From the NCBI GenBank assembly GCA_014529385.2, contig CM043953.1, positions 82,621,838 through 82,685,837 on the forward strand: a stretch of DNA of 64,000 nucleotides, in the 5' to 3' direction. This document shows, one piece after another, positions 12,283-24,268 of this stretch. The first letter of the stretch is position 1. Each line of letters starts with the position of its first letter. The notes below the pieces were generated by a model that worked only from the letters and a program-made list of their open reading frames with translations, did no database searches and was not told the origin of the DNA. The translations under genes were made by a program, and so were the position numbers. The DNA is from Adiantum capillus-veneris. Taxonomy: Eukaryota > Streptophyta > Polypodiopsida > Polypodiales > Pteridaceae.

Positions 12283-12450
12283 TCTCCTCCTCCTCCCTCC
12301 TCCCTCCTCCCTCCTCCCTCATCTCTCCCTCTCCCTCTGCTCTCCCTCTCTGCCCCTACCTTCCTCCTCCTCCCCAATCTCTCCCTCCCCCGCCTCCCTC
12401 CTTCTCTCCTCCCATCCTGCTCGGCCTCTCTACCCTTCCCCCTCTATCTT
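12283..12450 (+). repeat. Pyrimidine tract (CCTCCCT)n
   Basis: About 165 bp of almost pure C/T with tandem TCCTCCC units, upstream of the transposase-like gene's first ATG. Such tracts occur in plant promoters and 5' leaders; a role is not shown. Confidence 0.7.
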
Positions 12451-12482
12451 TTCATCATTTTCTTCCTCACGCAACAGCTTCC

Positions 12483-15205
12483 ATGGTGCTCATGGACATC
12501 ACAAATGGTTTTCTTCCACCACCACGTACTCTGCACACCAAAAGCATACATATTCTCTTACCCACGGCATTTGCACCGAAGACCACTAGTGAGGGTGATC
12601 AAAGGTCATCACAGGAACGTCGCACTGCTTGTGAGACCAATGTTAACATTTGGGTGGATGGCCATTTGTACCCTTACGATCCTATAAGCCGCTTCCATCC
12701 ACCGTTTAATACCCTTTCCACATTTCTTCAATTTCTTGGGAGGGTAGAAGCAGGCTTGTTAGGCTATTGCAAGTGGCTGTGTATGGGTGCAGGTGCTTCT
12801 TTGCATATGTGGATGCACGAATGTCAAGCTCTTCACCTCAAGACGACGGCATTACAAGAGAGTGTTGCCTCTTCGGAGAGGGTAGTTAAAAGTCTTGAAC
12901 AACAAATGCAAGAAAAGGATTCCCACATCCAGAAGCTTACCAACACCATCACATACTTGAAAGAAACACCCCTTGGTGCAAGGGAACGCAAACGCCCGTA
13001 TTCATCCATTGAAACTCTTGCACATTCCGGAGGAGTACGCAAACGATGAGTTACAGCCACAAGGTGATTTGGTCTTTACTTGCATGATGCATTCTTACTT
13101 CACAATATTTTCTAACATTTATGTTTATTTGTTGCCAGAAACTTAATCCAGGAGGCATGCAGTAGAACAAGCCAAGATAATCGAGTCAACCTTCTCACTA
13201 GTTGTCTCAATACCGAGGACGTGATTTCTATCTTACAATCACCTGGATGTTCAACAATCTTGTGATGAGGCTGGAATCAGCACCAAAGCCTATCAGGCTA
13301 TTTTTCAACTCCTAAAGGATTCCCTCAAAGAACATGGCATTGTGGAAAACCTATTTCCCGTTCCTCACAAGGTCAAGCTGGCAAAGAAGGCCACAAACGA
13401 AGATGTGTTCTCCCGCATTGGGACATACCTACACATTGAGGACACAATGCCAACTTCCCTTTATGCTTCGTGCGCAACAAAGACAAGGGGAAAAGGTAAG
13501 AAACAATCCATAAGACCTTCGGAGAAGGGCTTTCCTTACACAATGTGGAACAATATTTTCGTGGATCTGAGAAGGCTTCAAGAAGCCATGCTTAGATTTT
13601 GCGAGTTACCTGAAGAAGGTGACACACTTTACTTTTTTCTTTGGTATTATTCTTATCATAGACGCTGAAGTTTAAGGTCTTAGCACTATTTATTTTATAG
13701 TGCTTGGCACAAAAGTCAATTTTGTGCTCAAACTTGATGAGTGTCAAATAGTGAAAGGCCGAAGGTTTGAGAGGCTAAGTGTCACTCTAATGAACGAGGC
13801 CCTTCTGCAAACCAAGCAAAGGGATTCAGTCGAGCCATATCCCACCCTATCTTTTAGCGTGCAATCAGAGAAAGACATTTGGTGGTTGGGTGCTATTGAG
13901 GTGACCAAAGAGACCAATGGAGTACTTTCATGGATTTTTGAGAGAACTCCATGGATCACAGAAGTAATACACTCCCAAATTGCAGGTCAGAAGTTGGAGA
14001 TTGAGGGCTTTGGTACTTATGATGTGGAGTGGCACTTAGGTGGGGATTTGAAGACCATAAAGTGTTTGCTTGGATGCAAACAAGGGGCTTCTTCTCTCAT
14101 GCCTTGTCCATTTTGCACTCGAGGGTACAAACCTAATGGACAAAAATCACATAAGAGCACTGCAAAGGCCGGTTACATGCTTCCATGGCAAGGGCATGGA
14201 GAACAAGGGTTAGATTGTCGTGATGTCGGAGATGAAGGTAGAGAATGGGAAGCATCTATTCTAAGATGTCCCATGTTCAATGCCCCAGACCGTGATCAAA
14301 AGGACCACGCTTGAAATCCAATCTTTCGATTTCCTCTATCGAATGTACATTTTTGTACATTACACGCATTCATGCGCATTTTTGATAGGCTATTGAAGCT
14401 CCACATTGACTATGCTTTCACAATGAAACCGTTGGAAAAGTCCCAGGAAGCGATCGAAAGAGTGGAGGTACTCTTGAATTCCATTGGCTGTCACGGTGGA
14501 AATGTGTCTATAGTTGCTGCAAAGAACACAGGGGAGGCCCATGAAATTGCTCAACAAGTGTCAATGAGTGGACAAAAAGCTAGACACTTTTTGAAGAGAG
14601 TTTCCCAAGGAAAGCCAAGTCGATATGATGCTCAAAACAGCTCCAACCAGCAGGTAGGTAACCTTTGGGAGCTTTGGAAGGAGTTATGCAAAGCTACTAC
14701 TGACAATGATTCAAATGGCGAGCTTGCAAACAAAAGCAAGCAAGTTTGGGTCCATTTTGATAAAATGGTCAAGCTTATGGGCCTTAACAACACAACAGAA
14801 GAACAACGTCAATCATTTCAAGAAGATTTGGCGGATTTTACCAAGGTCTTCACCCTTTCTTGGGGTGAAAATAACATCACACATTACATGGTAAGTCATT
14901 CATGGTGTATTCATTACAAGGGATTGTTTTTATTTAATAATGTGGATCGTTTAGTCATGTGAACAACATATCTTGTTTGCACATGGTGCATTTTTTATGC
15001 ACAAGTATGGATCGCTTGAAATTTTTAGCACTCAAGGCATGGAGAAGTCCCATTAATGAGCAAGGGGAATGTACTTCAAAAATACTCGACATAGTGGTGG
15101 AATGGTGCAATCCAATTATTTGGAGGAGATGTTCAACTGGTTTTTTCGCACAACATTTGCTCGTAAGCTCACAATGGAGCATGCGTGACAATCCAAGATT
15201 GCTAT
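12483..15205 (+). pseudogene. Transposase-like gene, multi-exon, decayed
   Basis: Open segments with plausible splice sites: 12483-13049 (ends in a heptad-like coiled coil), ~13139-13619, 13700-14890 (acceptor TTTTATAG before 13700; donor ATG|GTAAGT at 14890) and ~15006 on. Features suggestive of an RNase H-like DDE domain: LKLDECQ near 13724, then GGDLKTIKCLLGC followed by a CPFC zinc pair near 14040-14115, TLHAFMRIFDRLL near 14365, and KYGSLEIFSTQGMEKSH near 15005 as a possible third acidic block. Breaks: in-frame TGA at 14312, a frameshift near 13260, TAA-TGA after 15053. It sits first in the transposon on the + strand. Assignment as transposase is inference from context and D/D/E-like spacing; I cannot name the superfamily. 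Confidence 0.55.
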
Positions 15206-15414
15206 TGAAGTGTGCAAATGGAGTCGTCAAGAGCATAGCAACAAGTGGCAAATGTCCCAAGGTCCCACCAAGCATGCTGCATGGCGGCGATGCAGAGTGC
15301 AACAAGGATCAAAGTGGATACTGCGCGAGTCACTGAACGTGAATGCAGGGTCCAACTCTTAGCGACATGTTTATTTAAAAAATAATACTTCTTTTTAAAA
15401 AATTAGTGTGAACA

Positions 15415-15444
15415 GGGCCCTTTTTAAATGGGCCCTTATAAATA
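15415..15444 (+). promoter_or_regulatory. Promoter of the histone H3-like gene
   Basis: Two GGGCCC motifs (15415-15420 and 15430-15435) flank an AT spacer and are followed at once by TATAAATA (15437-15444), about 58 bp before the ATG. GGGCC(C) 'site II'-type elements near a TATA box are typical of plant proliferation and housekeeping genes, including histones. Confidence 0.55.
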
Positions 15445-15501
15445 TTGCATGCTCTCATGAATCACTCATTTCTTAAGAACGGGTGAGCTCTTACCAACGA
15501 A

Positions 15502-16383
15502 ATGGCGTGCACCAAACAAACCGCGAAAGAGCATCCGCCTGCCAACAAAAACACCCTCCAAGGATGTGAGAAGCCGTCATGGCTTAAAGGCACAAGAAAA
15601 TGGCCACGAACACCTGGCCGTTCCAGGAACTCTTCTGGTAGTGGGCATGGTGGTAGGGCACGAGAGTCATCAAGGACTGTTGAATCTCCACCTCCTCAAG
15701 ATATAACACCTAGAAAGAGAATGAAGGAACGTGCCCCGCGCTGGAGAGAAGGAGAGGGCTAGCAAACATCAGAGTCCGATAGGGAGCAGCCGTCGTGCCC
15801 CCAATCACAAGCAGGACCATCCAGGACTCGGGTGATCCATACAGACACCAAATCAGAGAGTGAGCCAGCATGGCTGCGAGAAAAAATACCGCGCACACAT
15901 CGGGTGGCCGTTGGGGGGAAGACATTGCCTCAAGGCCAGGGAGCTCTCCCCACACGACAAGATCGGCAACCAAGGGAAGAAGAAGAATTAGAAGAGGCTG
16001 GAGAACCAGCCCCTAAGCATGTAAATAGGCGCAAGTCTAAGTTTTTCAAGAATCCTAAACGCCGCCCGCTAGCAAATGTGCAAGTGCCCCCAAGACAACC
16101 GCAGTGGCGCCGAAAAATAGCAAGGGCATTTGCAAAAATCCGCCACTACCAGAAGACGACGGAGCTCTTGATTCGACGCGCCCCCTTTGCTTGCACTATG
16201 AAGGAGGTGCTTCAAAGCTATGGAAATCAGTATAGAATGCAAGAAATAGCGCTAGAGGCTATTCAAGAAGCTGTAGAGGCCCACATCATTTCGGTGTTGG
16301 AAGATACCAACCTATGCGCCATTCATGCAAAGCGAGCGACAATACAGCCAAAAGATATCCAGCTTGCACGTCGATTGGGATGA
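15502..16383 (+). pseudogene. Divergent histone H3-like gene
   Basis: Intronless frame with one in-frame TAG at 15760-15762; it resumes in the same frame and ends at 16383. The start MACTKQTAKEH mirrors the H3 N-terminus MARTKQTARKS, with K4 kept and K9 replaced by E. A very long basic/acidic tail (~200 residues) follows, then a histone fold from about 16111: IRHYQKTTELLIRRAPF for the alpha-N/alpha-1 part and EDTNLCAIHAKRATIQPKDI near the end, finishing LARRLG. Loop 1 has canonical H3 length, unlike most CENH3, but the tail is CENH3-like in being long and unconserved. An H3 of this form would replace or decorate nucleosomal H3. It lies inside the DNA transposon, just before a satellite array. 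Whether it is made depends on the TAG; without readthrough only the tail would be. Confidence 0.8.
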
Positions 16384-16384
16384 G

Positions 16385-16405
16385 ACTTCGAGAATTAGCC
16401 GAAGT
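16385..16405 (+). terminator. Hairpin directly after the H3-like stop codon
   Basis: ACTTCG (16385-16390) and CGAAGT (16400-16405) form a perfect 6 bp stem with a 9-base loop one base after the TGA. Plant histone mRNAs are normally polyadenylated, so a processing role is speculative; it could be chance. Confidence 0.25.
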
Positions 16406-16543
16406 TATCCCTCTTTTTGTATTGGACACCCTTATCTTTGTAATGATTTGACTTTCCAATGACAATATGATCAACAGTTGTGTCTACTCTGTCTATTATC
16501 TTCGTAATTTCAAGTTCTATATGTAATTGTAGTCAATTTCAGT

Positions 16544-19500
16544 AAATTTGTGCATTTTAAGTACCCTTGGGGGTAAATAAGCCTATAAGGGGCCAAAAAA
16601 AGCCTGACCACAAGGGCGCGCAAATGGCCCATCCAAAACTGATGGATGGGCCATTTGTGCGCCCTTGTGGCCAGGCCTTTTTCTGTCCCTTTTAGGCTTA
16701 TCTACCCCCAAGGGTACTTAAAATGCACAAATTTCCTAAAACCTATTGGTTTTGCATCAATATTTTACATGGATACTTGTGGACACTTTTTTCTGGTCAT
16801 TTCAAGCTTTGAATTCCTTATAGGATATCAAAACAAATAACATATTGTGAAACCAAGTGTCTATGCAACATTAATTTGGATTTTTCAACTGTCCAATGTA
16901 ATTGGACTGTTTGGTGGACGGGTGTACTAGGTAGAGCTAAAGCAGGTGATAGTGTGCTGGAAAATTCATTTCATAATTGATTTCAGCTTTTCTAGTGTCC
17001 TTGAGTCTGAACATATGCTGGAATTGCCATAAAAAGGGTGCATTTAAATGAATGATGCAAAACCAATCCATTGCAGTATATTTGTGCTTTTTCAGTACCC
17101 TAGGGGGTAGATTGGCTTATAAGGGGCAAAAAAATGCCTGGCCACAAGGGCGCGCAAATAGCCCATCCAAAACTGATGGATGGGCCATTTGCGCCCCCTT
17201 GTGGCCAGGCCTTTTTCTGCCCCTTTTAGGCTTATCTACCCCCAAGGGTACTTAAAATGCACAAATTTACTAAAACCTATTGGTTTTGCATAAATATTTT
17301 ACATGGATCCTTGTGGACACCTGTTTTTGGTCATTTCAAGCTTTGAATTCCTTATAGGATATCAAAACAAATAACATATTGTGAAACCAAGTGTCTATGC
17401 AACATTAATTTGGATTTTTCAAATGTCCAATGTAATTGGACTTTTTGGTGGAGGGGTGTACTAGGTAGAACTAAAGTAGGTGATAGTGTGCTGGAAAATT
17501 CATTTCATAATTGATTTCAGCTTTTCTAGTGTCCTTGAGTCTGAACATATGCTGGAATTGCCATATGAAAAGGGTGCATTTAAATGAATGATGCAAAACC
17601 AATCCTTTGCAGTATATTTGTGCTGTTTAAGTACCCTAGGGTGTAGATTGTCTTATAAGGGGCAAAAAAATGCCTGGCCACAAGGGCGCGCAAATAGCCC
17701 ATCTAAAACTGATGGATGGGCCATTTGCGTGCCCTTGTGGCTAGGCCTTTTTCTGCCCCTTTTAGGCTTATCTACCCCCAAGGGTACTTAAAATGCACAA
17801 ATTTCCTAAAACCTATTGGTTTTGCATCAATATTTTACATGGATACTTGTGGACACTTTTTTCTGGTCATTTCAAGCTTTGAATTCCTTATAGGATATCA
17901 AAACAAATAACATATTGTGAAACCAAGTGTCTATGCAACATTAATTTGGATTTTTCAACTGTCCAATGTAATTGGACTGTTTGGTGGACGGGTGTACTAG
18001 GTAGAGCTAAAGCAGGTGATAGTGTGCTGGAAAATTCATTTCATAATTGATTTCAGCTTTTCTAGTGTCCTTGAGTCTGAACATATGCTGGAATTGCCAT
18101 AAAAAGGGTGCATTTTAATGAATGATGCAAAACCAATCCATTGCAGTATATTTGTGCTTTTTAAGTATCCTAGGGGGTAGATTGGCTTATAAGGGGCAAA
18201 AAAATGCCTGGCCACAAGGGCGCGCAAATAGCCCATCTAAAACTGATGGATGGGCCATTTGCCACCCCTTGTGGCCAGGCCTTTTTCTGCCCCTTTTAGG
18301 CTTATCTACCCCCAAGGGTACTTAAAATGCACAAATTTACTAAAACCTATTGGTTTTGCATCAATATTTTACATGGATCCTTGTGGACACCTGTTTTTGG
18401 TCATTTCAAGCTTTGAATTCCTTATAGGATATCAAAACAAATAACATATTGTGAAACCAAGTGTCTATGCAACATTAATTTGGATTTTTCAAATGTCCAA
18501 TGTAATTGGACTTTTTGGTGGAGGGGTGTACTAGGTAGAACTAAAGCAGGTGATAGTGTGCTGGAAAATTCATTTCATAATTGATTTCAGCTTTTCTAGT
18601 GTCCTTGAGTCTGAACATATGCTGGAATTGCCATATGAAAAGGGTGCATTTAAATGAATGATGCAAAATCAATCCTTTGCAGTATATTTGTGCTTTTAAA
18701 GTACCCTAGGGTCTAGATTGGCTTATAAGGGGCAAAAAAATGCCTGGCCACAAGGGCGTGCAAATAGCCCATCCAAAACTGATGGATGGGCGATTTGCGC
18801 GCCCTTGTGGCCAGGCCTTTTTCTGCCCCTTTTAGGCTTATCTACCCCCAAGGGTACTTAAAATGCACAAATTTACTAAAACCTATTGGTTTTGCATCAA
18901 TATTTTACATGGATACTTGTGGACACTTTTTTTTGGTCATTTCAAGCTTTGAATTCCTGATAGGATATCGAAACAAATAACATATTGTGAAACCAAGTGT
19001 CTATGCAACATTAATTTGGATTTTTCAAATGTCCAATGCAATTGGACTTTTTGGTGGAGGGGTGTACTAGGTAGAGCTAAAGCAGGTGATAGTGTGCTAG
19101 AAAATTCATTTCATAATTGATTTCAGCTTTTCTAGTGTCCTTGAGTCTGAACATATGCTGGAATTGCCATAAAAAGGGTGCATTTAAATGAATGATGCAA
19201 AACCAATCCATTGCAGTATATTTGTTCTTTTTAAGTACCCTAGAGGGTAGATTGGCTTATAAGGGGCAAAAAAATGCCTGGCCACAAGTGCGCGCAAATA
19301 GCCCATCCAAAACTGATGGATGGGCCATTTGCGCCCCCTTGTGGCCAGGCCTTTTTCTGCCCCTTTTAGTCTTATCTACCCCCAAGGGTACTTAAAATGC
19401 ACAAATTTACTAAAACCTATTGGTTTTGCATCAATATTTTACATGGATCCTTATGGACACCTGGTTTTGGTCATTTCAAGCTTTGAATGCCTTATAGGAT

Positions 19501-20470
19501 ATCAAAACAAATAACATATTGTGAAACCAAGTGTCTATGCAACATTAATATGGAATTTTCAAATGTCCAATGTAATTGGACTTTTTGGTGGAGGGGTGTA
19601 CTAGGTAGAACTAAAGCAGGTGATAGTGTGCTGGAAAATTCATTTTATAATTGATTTTAGCTTTTCTAGTGTCCTTGAGTCTGAACATATGCTGGAATTG
19701 TCATATGAAAAGGGTGCATTTAAATGAATGATGCAAAACCAATCCTTTGCAGTATATTTGTGCTTTTAAAGTACCCTAGGGGGTAGATTGGATTATAAGG
19801 GGCAAAAAAATGCCTGGCCACAAGGGCGCGCAAATAGCCCATCCAAAACTGATGGATGGGCCATTTGCGCGCCCTTGTGGCCAGGCCTATTTCTGCCCCT
19901 TTTAGGCTTATCTACCCCCAAGGGTACTTAAAATGCACAAATTTACTAAAACCTATTGGTTTTGCATCAATATTTTACATGGATACTTGTGGACACTTTT
20001 TTTTGGTCATTTCAAGCTTTGAATTCCTTATAGGATATCAAAACAAATAACATATTGTGAAACCAAGTGTCTATGCAACATTAATTTGGATTTTTCAAAT
20101 GTCCAATGCAATTGGACTTTTTGGTGGAGGGGTGTACTAGGTAGAGCTAAAGCAGGTGATAGTGTGCTGGAAAATTCATTTCATAATTGATTTCAGCTTT
20201 TCTAGTGTCCTTGAGTCTGAACATATGCTGGAATTGCCATAAAAAGGGTGCATTTAAATAAATGATGCAAAACCAATCCATTGCATTATATTTGTGCTTT
20301 TTAAGTACCCTAGGGGGTAGATTGGCTTATAAGGGGCAAAAAAATGCCTGGCCACAAGGGCGCGCAAATGGCCCATCCAAAACTGATGGATGGGCCATTT
20401 GCGCGCCCTTGTGGCCAGGCATTTTTTTGCCCCTTATAGGCTAATCTACCCGCTAGGGTATTTAAAAAGC
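16544..20470. repeat. Dimeric higher-order array of ~535 bp hairpin monomers
   Basis: Eight long hairpins, each ~190 bp with ~85 bp arms (first 16544-16734; tip GGCCCATCC / GGATGGGCC), have centres marked by AAAACT at 16636, 17169, 17705, 18239, 18775, 19309, 19845 and 20379. Spacing alternates 533-534 and 536 bp. Monomers fall into two types: GGATACTTGTGGACACTTTT with GCCATAAAAAGG, and GGATCCTTGTGGACACCTG with GCCATATGAAAAGG. This gives a 1070 bp dimeric repeat unit. The outermost flanks (about 16528 and 20494) are inverted copies of TAGTCAATTTYAGTA not found between monomers, so the array seems to have grown within a foldback element. Small open frames inside are repeat shadows. Confidence 0.92.
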
Positions 20471-20654
20471 ACAAATATACTAAAATTGACTGCAATTATA
20501 TACAAAACTTGAAATAACAAAGTCACCAATCAAAAAACAATTCATATCACCAATTGAAAAAATTTTCAAGATTGACAAATCAGATTCAAAAGAATTTCCA
20601 ATATAGAGAGACAATTTAAAATATTTTTATTCCTTCCAGCACGGTGATGTTACG

Positions 20655-22291
20655 TCATGTATCTGAGGAGTTCATTATTTTTTTGACCATTTCCTGGTGC
20701 CTATTTTGCGCGTAAGGCAACTCCCCAGTCAAGAGGGACTGCGCTATGGCATTTGGGTCAGTTGAGCAATTGGAAGCATGTATCCCTATCTGGGAAAGCA
20801 CTTTACCACGAAAGCCAGTGCCAAACGCTATGCATACAAAGGATCTACGCACTAGGAACACTTGATGCGCAGTTTGAGCAATGGTGCTCAAACACAAAAA
20901 CTTACTCAAAGCTTTTAACGACCAAGTCATGAAATGGGCTTGGGGAGTAAATTCATTATGGATAATGGCCACATTGCCAGGGGGGAGTTGTCTTAGGTAA
21001 TGCGCAAGGGAAGCTTGAGGTCCAAAGCTTGTCCGCTTGCCACCCGTCCTTGCAGCAAAATCATCAACCTCCACAACATCCTGTCATAAACCTATGAAGG
21101 TAAAGAAAAAAGACAATGAAGGATAAAATTAGGATACAATTTACCTCCTGCTCCTTGTCGTCCTCCTCCCTGTTGCCCTTTGCATCCAAGTAACATGAAA
21201 ATTAGGATACAATTTACCTCCTGCTCCTTGTCGTCCTCCTCCCTGTTGCCCTTTGCATCCAAGTCAATGCTTCCATGCACCATAGATACAAGCTTTGGAT
21301 CATCAGATGGGAGGTCGCATAATGGCATAGGCATCCTAGCAGCCTCAACCTTGGCTTGGGTGGCTTGGAAATCTTCATCATCCACGTGCAACTGCTCTGC
21401 TGCCAGGACCTCCGCACATACAACTGCAATGGTGTCAGCAACAGAGTCCCCATCTAACAAGAGCTTGCTTTCTAGGGCATCTGGCGTATTGTCTAAGGGA
21501 CATTTGCTGCTGTTTCATAGCCCGCTCAAGCATTCATCCATGCGCAGGCCAAATGCTTTTTCCAAATCATGCAGGAACACATACTCCTCCCCATCCACTA
21601 ACACTGAGGAGAAGCGGCTGATTTCTACCTCTGGGATTGCCACATCCGTCAGTGGTAGTGGCATTGGAGTGTCACTAGGGCCAGCCACAACTATGGATTT
21701 CTCAACCACTTCCTCAAGACCCCTAGGGTACTCGAGCCGGTGTGCTTTTCCTTCCGCTGCAGGGTTCATGGGGATAACCTGCTGCTCCTTGGTGTCCTTG
21801 ATAAAGGACCCAACTTGAAGGTGTGGTAAGCGGAGCTCCTCCAAATCAGGTTCCTCGCTCACCAAGAAGATAAATGTTGCGAGCCGAGAAAGGTACTGCA
21901 CCCCCAACTTGCGCTTCTTGAGCGCTCACACCCCAGGGGCTTGCTCGTCCAAGTAATGGCCTGCATAGGTTGCAATTTCTTGGAATCGTTGCAAGCGCTT
22001 GGAGAATGGGCGATCACCTTTGTGTATATAGCGCAAAAGATTGCAAGGCACCTAGATCCCTACATGTGGGGGGATAGATACAGAATATTTTATGATGTGC
22101 TCCTCCATGAACGCAAAAATCTCCTCAAATGCATCCATGTGAAGGGAAACTATGGCGTCAAGGTCAGGGAGACGAGTAAAAAAGGTGTGGAGGTCCAACT
22201 TCCCTTTGTATTTGGTGTCCTCGAGGAAGAGGATGAAGCGTGACAAAGGGGTGGATGTGGGTGCAGATGCAGAGGCTGTGGCAACATCCAT
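20655..22291 (-). pseudogene. Transposon gene 2, unknown function, three stops
   Basis: One reverse-strand frame runs from ATG at 22291 (MDVATASASAPTS) to a splice donor near 21217, interrupted by TAG (22052-22054), TGA (21926-21928) and TGA (21515-21517) but by no frameshift. A second exon, after an acceptor near 21084 (TTTATGACAG), starts DVVEVDDFAARTGG and ends at 20655. The product would be ~500 residues with an acidic mid-section and no domain I recognise. It lies next to gene 3 in the same orientation and opposite to the transposase-like gene, as accessory genes of large DNA transposons often do. A duplication covers its intron donor. Confidence 0.55.
21125..21264. repeat. 73 bp tandem duplication across a splice donor
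   Basis: The block AAAATTAGGATACAATTTAC...CATCCAAGT at 21125-21191 is repeated almost identically at 21198-21264. On the reverse strand each copy carries the same exon end and GTAAATTG donor, so gene 2 has two alternative donors 73 bp apart. Confidence 0.85.
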
Positions 22292-22535
22292 GTCTAACCT
22301 GGGGTGTGGATAGAGAGTGGAGGAGCTCAAGAGTTGCAAAAGTGAAAATAGTGAATGAGTTAGGTGGCCCCCCTTTTATAATGGACCCTTTTTTTAAGAC
22401 ATAAAAAAAAGGCACTTTCACCAAAAAATGATTTCTCATCCCAATGCAAAAAATTATATTCAAAGGCATGATTTGTTGAAGCAAATCATGTTGATTACAT
22501 CGGGGATCAATATGAAAATTGCAAGAGTTACAAAG

Positions 22536-23876
22536 TTATAAGATCGATAGCATAGTTCCATCTATCCCCCAGTCCTCCTCGACCTTCAATTTGTCTTCCA
22601 TTCTCTTCCCAATCTGCGGACATTCATTACAATAAGCATCTAATGATCGACAAACCATGATGTATTGAAAATGTGGTGGAAGGATTCTCACCTTGTGACC
22701 TTGTAAACAAAATTGTGCTTGTTGAAGGGCCTTAAAACCCATAATAACCAAATGTTCTCGAACATTACTGAGAGTCCAATGCTTGTTCACTTGGACTGCC
22801 TCCAAAGCATCGTTGGGCATCTTCACTGCAATGTCAAAGCTTGCAATAGCGCCGTCTACACTCTGTAAGGGAGTCCGCACTCCAAGTTTGCACATCCAAC
22901 GATCATAGTGAAATCGTATGTACAAGGAGGTGCGGGATTTCAAATAGTGCATTCCAATACCTGAAGCTCCAACCTTACAACGGTACCGGTCCCCATTGTG
23001 CATGCCCTCCACAAAACCCCATTCCTCTTCTAAAAGCCTTCCTAATTCCTCGTAATGCGCATCTTTACATACAAGCATTTTGGTAGTCTCCACAAATCCA
23101 AACTCTTTAAAAATGTGCACAAAACAATGAATAGGCAAACACCAACTCAAGCCCACAGACCTAGAAGCTTTAGAGTATTTCAAAGAGTTTTGGACATCCA
23201 TTATCATCTTTTGCTTGAAAGATGCTACCGACCACAAATCTGGGACCGGCCACTCCATACTTAATAAGGAAGTTACTTTGATGGGTTCAAGCGTTCCAAA
23301 TGCTTGTGTAGAAGTAGGGACAATATAGGAGTGAGAATAGAAGAAAATCCTTCTTTGAACCAGTTTGGTTGGGCAAATATGTGGGAACATTATTGCTCCA
23401 ATATCCGCATGTATAGCATTGAATGTGTCGGAGAGACTATGTAGTGGCTGCTCCTCCACCAACGTGGATGGAAATATGACTATAAATGCATGACAAATGT
23501 TAAGTATGAATCCATAATAACATTACACTCTGATTTCACACCTAGCTTTGTATTCTCAAAACATGTACTTACAATGTGTTGGAAATCGAGGTGGTTGTTG
23601 CAAGTGCATGGTTGACATTGAGAAAACATGTTGCACAATGGCTACGGTCCCCTTGTCTTTGCGGTTCTTGAAGCCAAGGAGCTTTCGTTTCCAATGAAGA
23701 TCCAAGTTTGCACGATTCCTCACACGATGAGGGCCAACAGCAGATGGTTGCATGTATACCCAAGCACCTTTGGTGAACTCTTGTGGCACCCACTCATCAT
23801 CTACACCTCTAGTGTTGTGGCATGCAAGTGCTGTGACCTCATCCTTTGGCTGCCTTTGCGAAGTAGAGTTGGCCAT
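22536..23876 (-). CDS. Transposon gene 3, intact two-exon gene, unknown function
   Basis: Exon 1 runs 23876-23573 (ATG in AACCATGGCC, a good plant initiation context; MANSTSQRQPKDEVTAL). The 93 bp intron 23572-23480 has donor GTAAGT and acceptor TTTATAG; exon 2 runs 23479-22536. Splicing keeps one frame, giving ~415 residues with no stop. I recognise no domain: exon 1 is basic and tryptophan-containing, exon 2 mixed alpha/beta-like with CNECPQIGKRMEDK near the end. It is the only undamaged gene in the 12.7 kb transposon. Two ~45 bp direct repeats lie just upstream (23960-24060). It may be an accessory transposition protein or a captured host gene; this is inference from location. Confidence 0.6.
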
Positions 23877-24237
23877 GGTTGAGCAAAGCAAACTAGGAGG
23901 AGGAGAAGAACCTTGCTTGTTTCTACAATGTAGGTGGGATAAAGTGATATGAGAAAGTGGTTAACCCTTGTGGCAATGGGAGGAGAAGGTGGACAACCCT
24001 TGCTTGGTGTGGCACTGGGAGGAGAAGGTGGATAACCCTTGCTTGGTGTGGCAATGGAAGGTGGTAGGGGAGGAGAGAGGAGCTTCCTTGCTGCAGCAAT
24101 GGAGATGGTGTAGAGAGAGAGAGTGTTGGAGTAGAGGATGAGTGTGATAGTTGCAACCAAGGAGGGGTTGGAAAAGGGGTTCCAGAGAGAGAAAATCACT
24201 TTTTGCCTAATAGCTACTTTTGGGGGAGCTCTGGATA

Positions 24238-24268
24238 GCAAAATAAATAAATAAATAAATAAATAAAT
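24238..24268. repeat. (AAAT)n microsatellite
   Basis: About seven tandem AAAT/ATAA units near the right end of the DNA transposon. Confidence 0.9.

Noticed and set aside
12277-12687. Proline/serine/leucine-rich open frame over the pyrimidine tract
   Set aside because: Translation of a low-complexity CT run; overlaps the better-supported frame starting at 12483.
15502-16383. Calling the H3-like gene a CENH3
   Set aside because: Loop 1 has the same length as canonical H3 and the alpha-3/C-terminal block is canonical; only the long tail and the LARRLG end are CENH3-like.
16646-20050. Series of ~64-67 codon open frames (MGHLRALVARP..., MMQNQSIAV...) repeated every ~535 bp
   Set aside because: They arise because the tandem repeat is translated; arms of the hairpin encode mirrored peptides on both strands, and no start or promoter evidence exists.
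22164-22484. Other reverse and forward frames overlapping gene 2 (e.g. 21180-21818 +, 21941-22243 +)
   Set aside because: Shadows of the gene 2 frame; gene 2 frame continuity across three C-to-T-type stops and a plausible splice is better supported.
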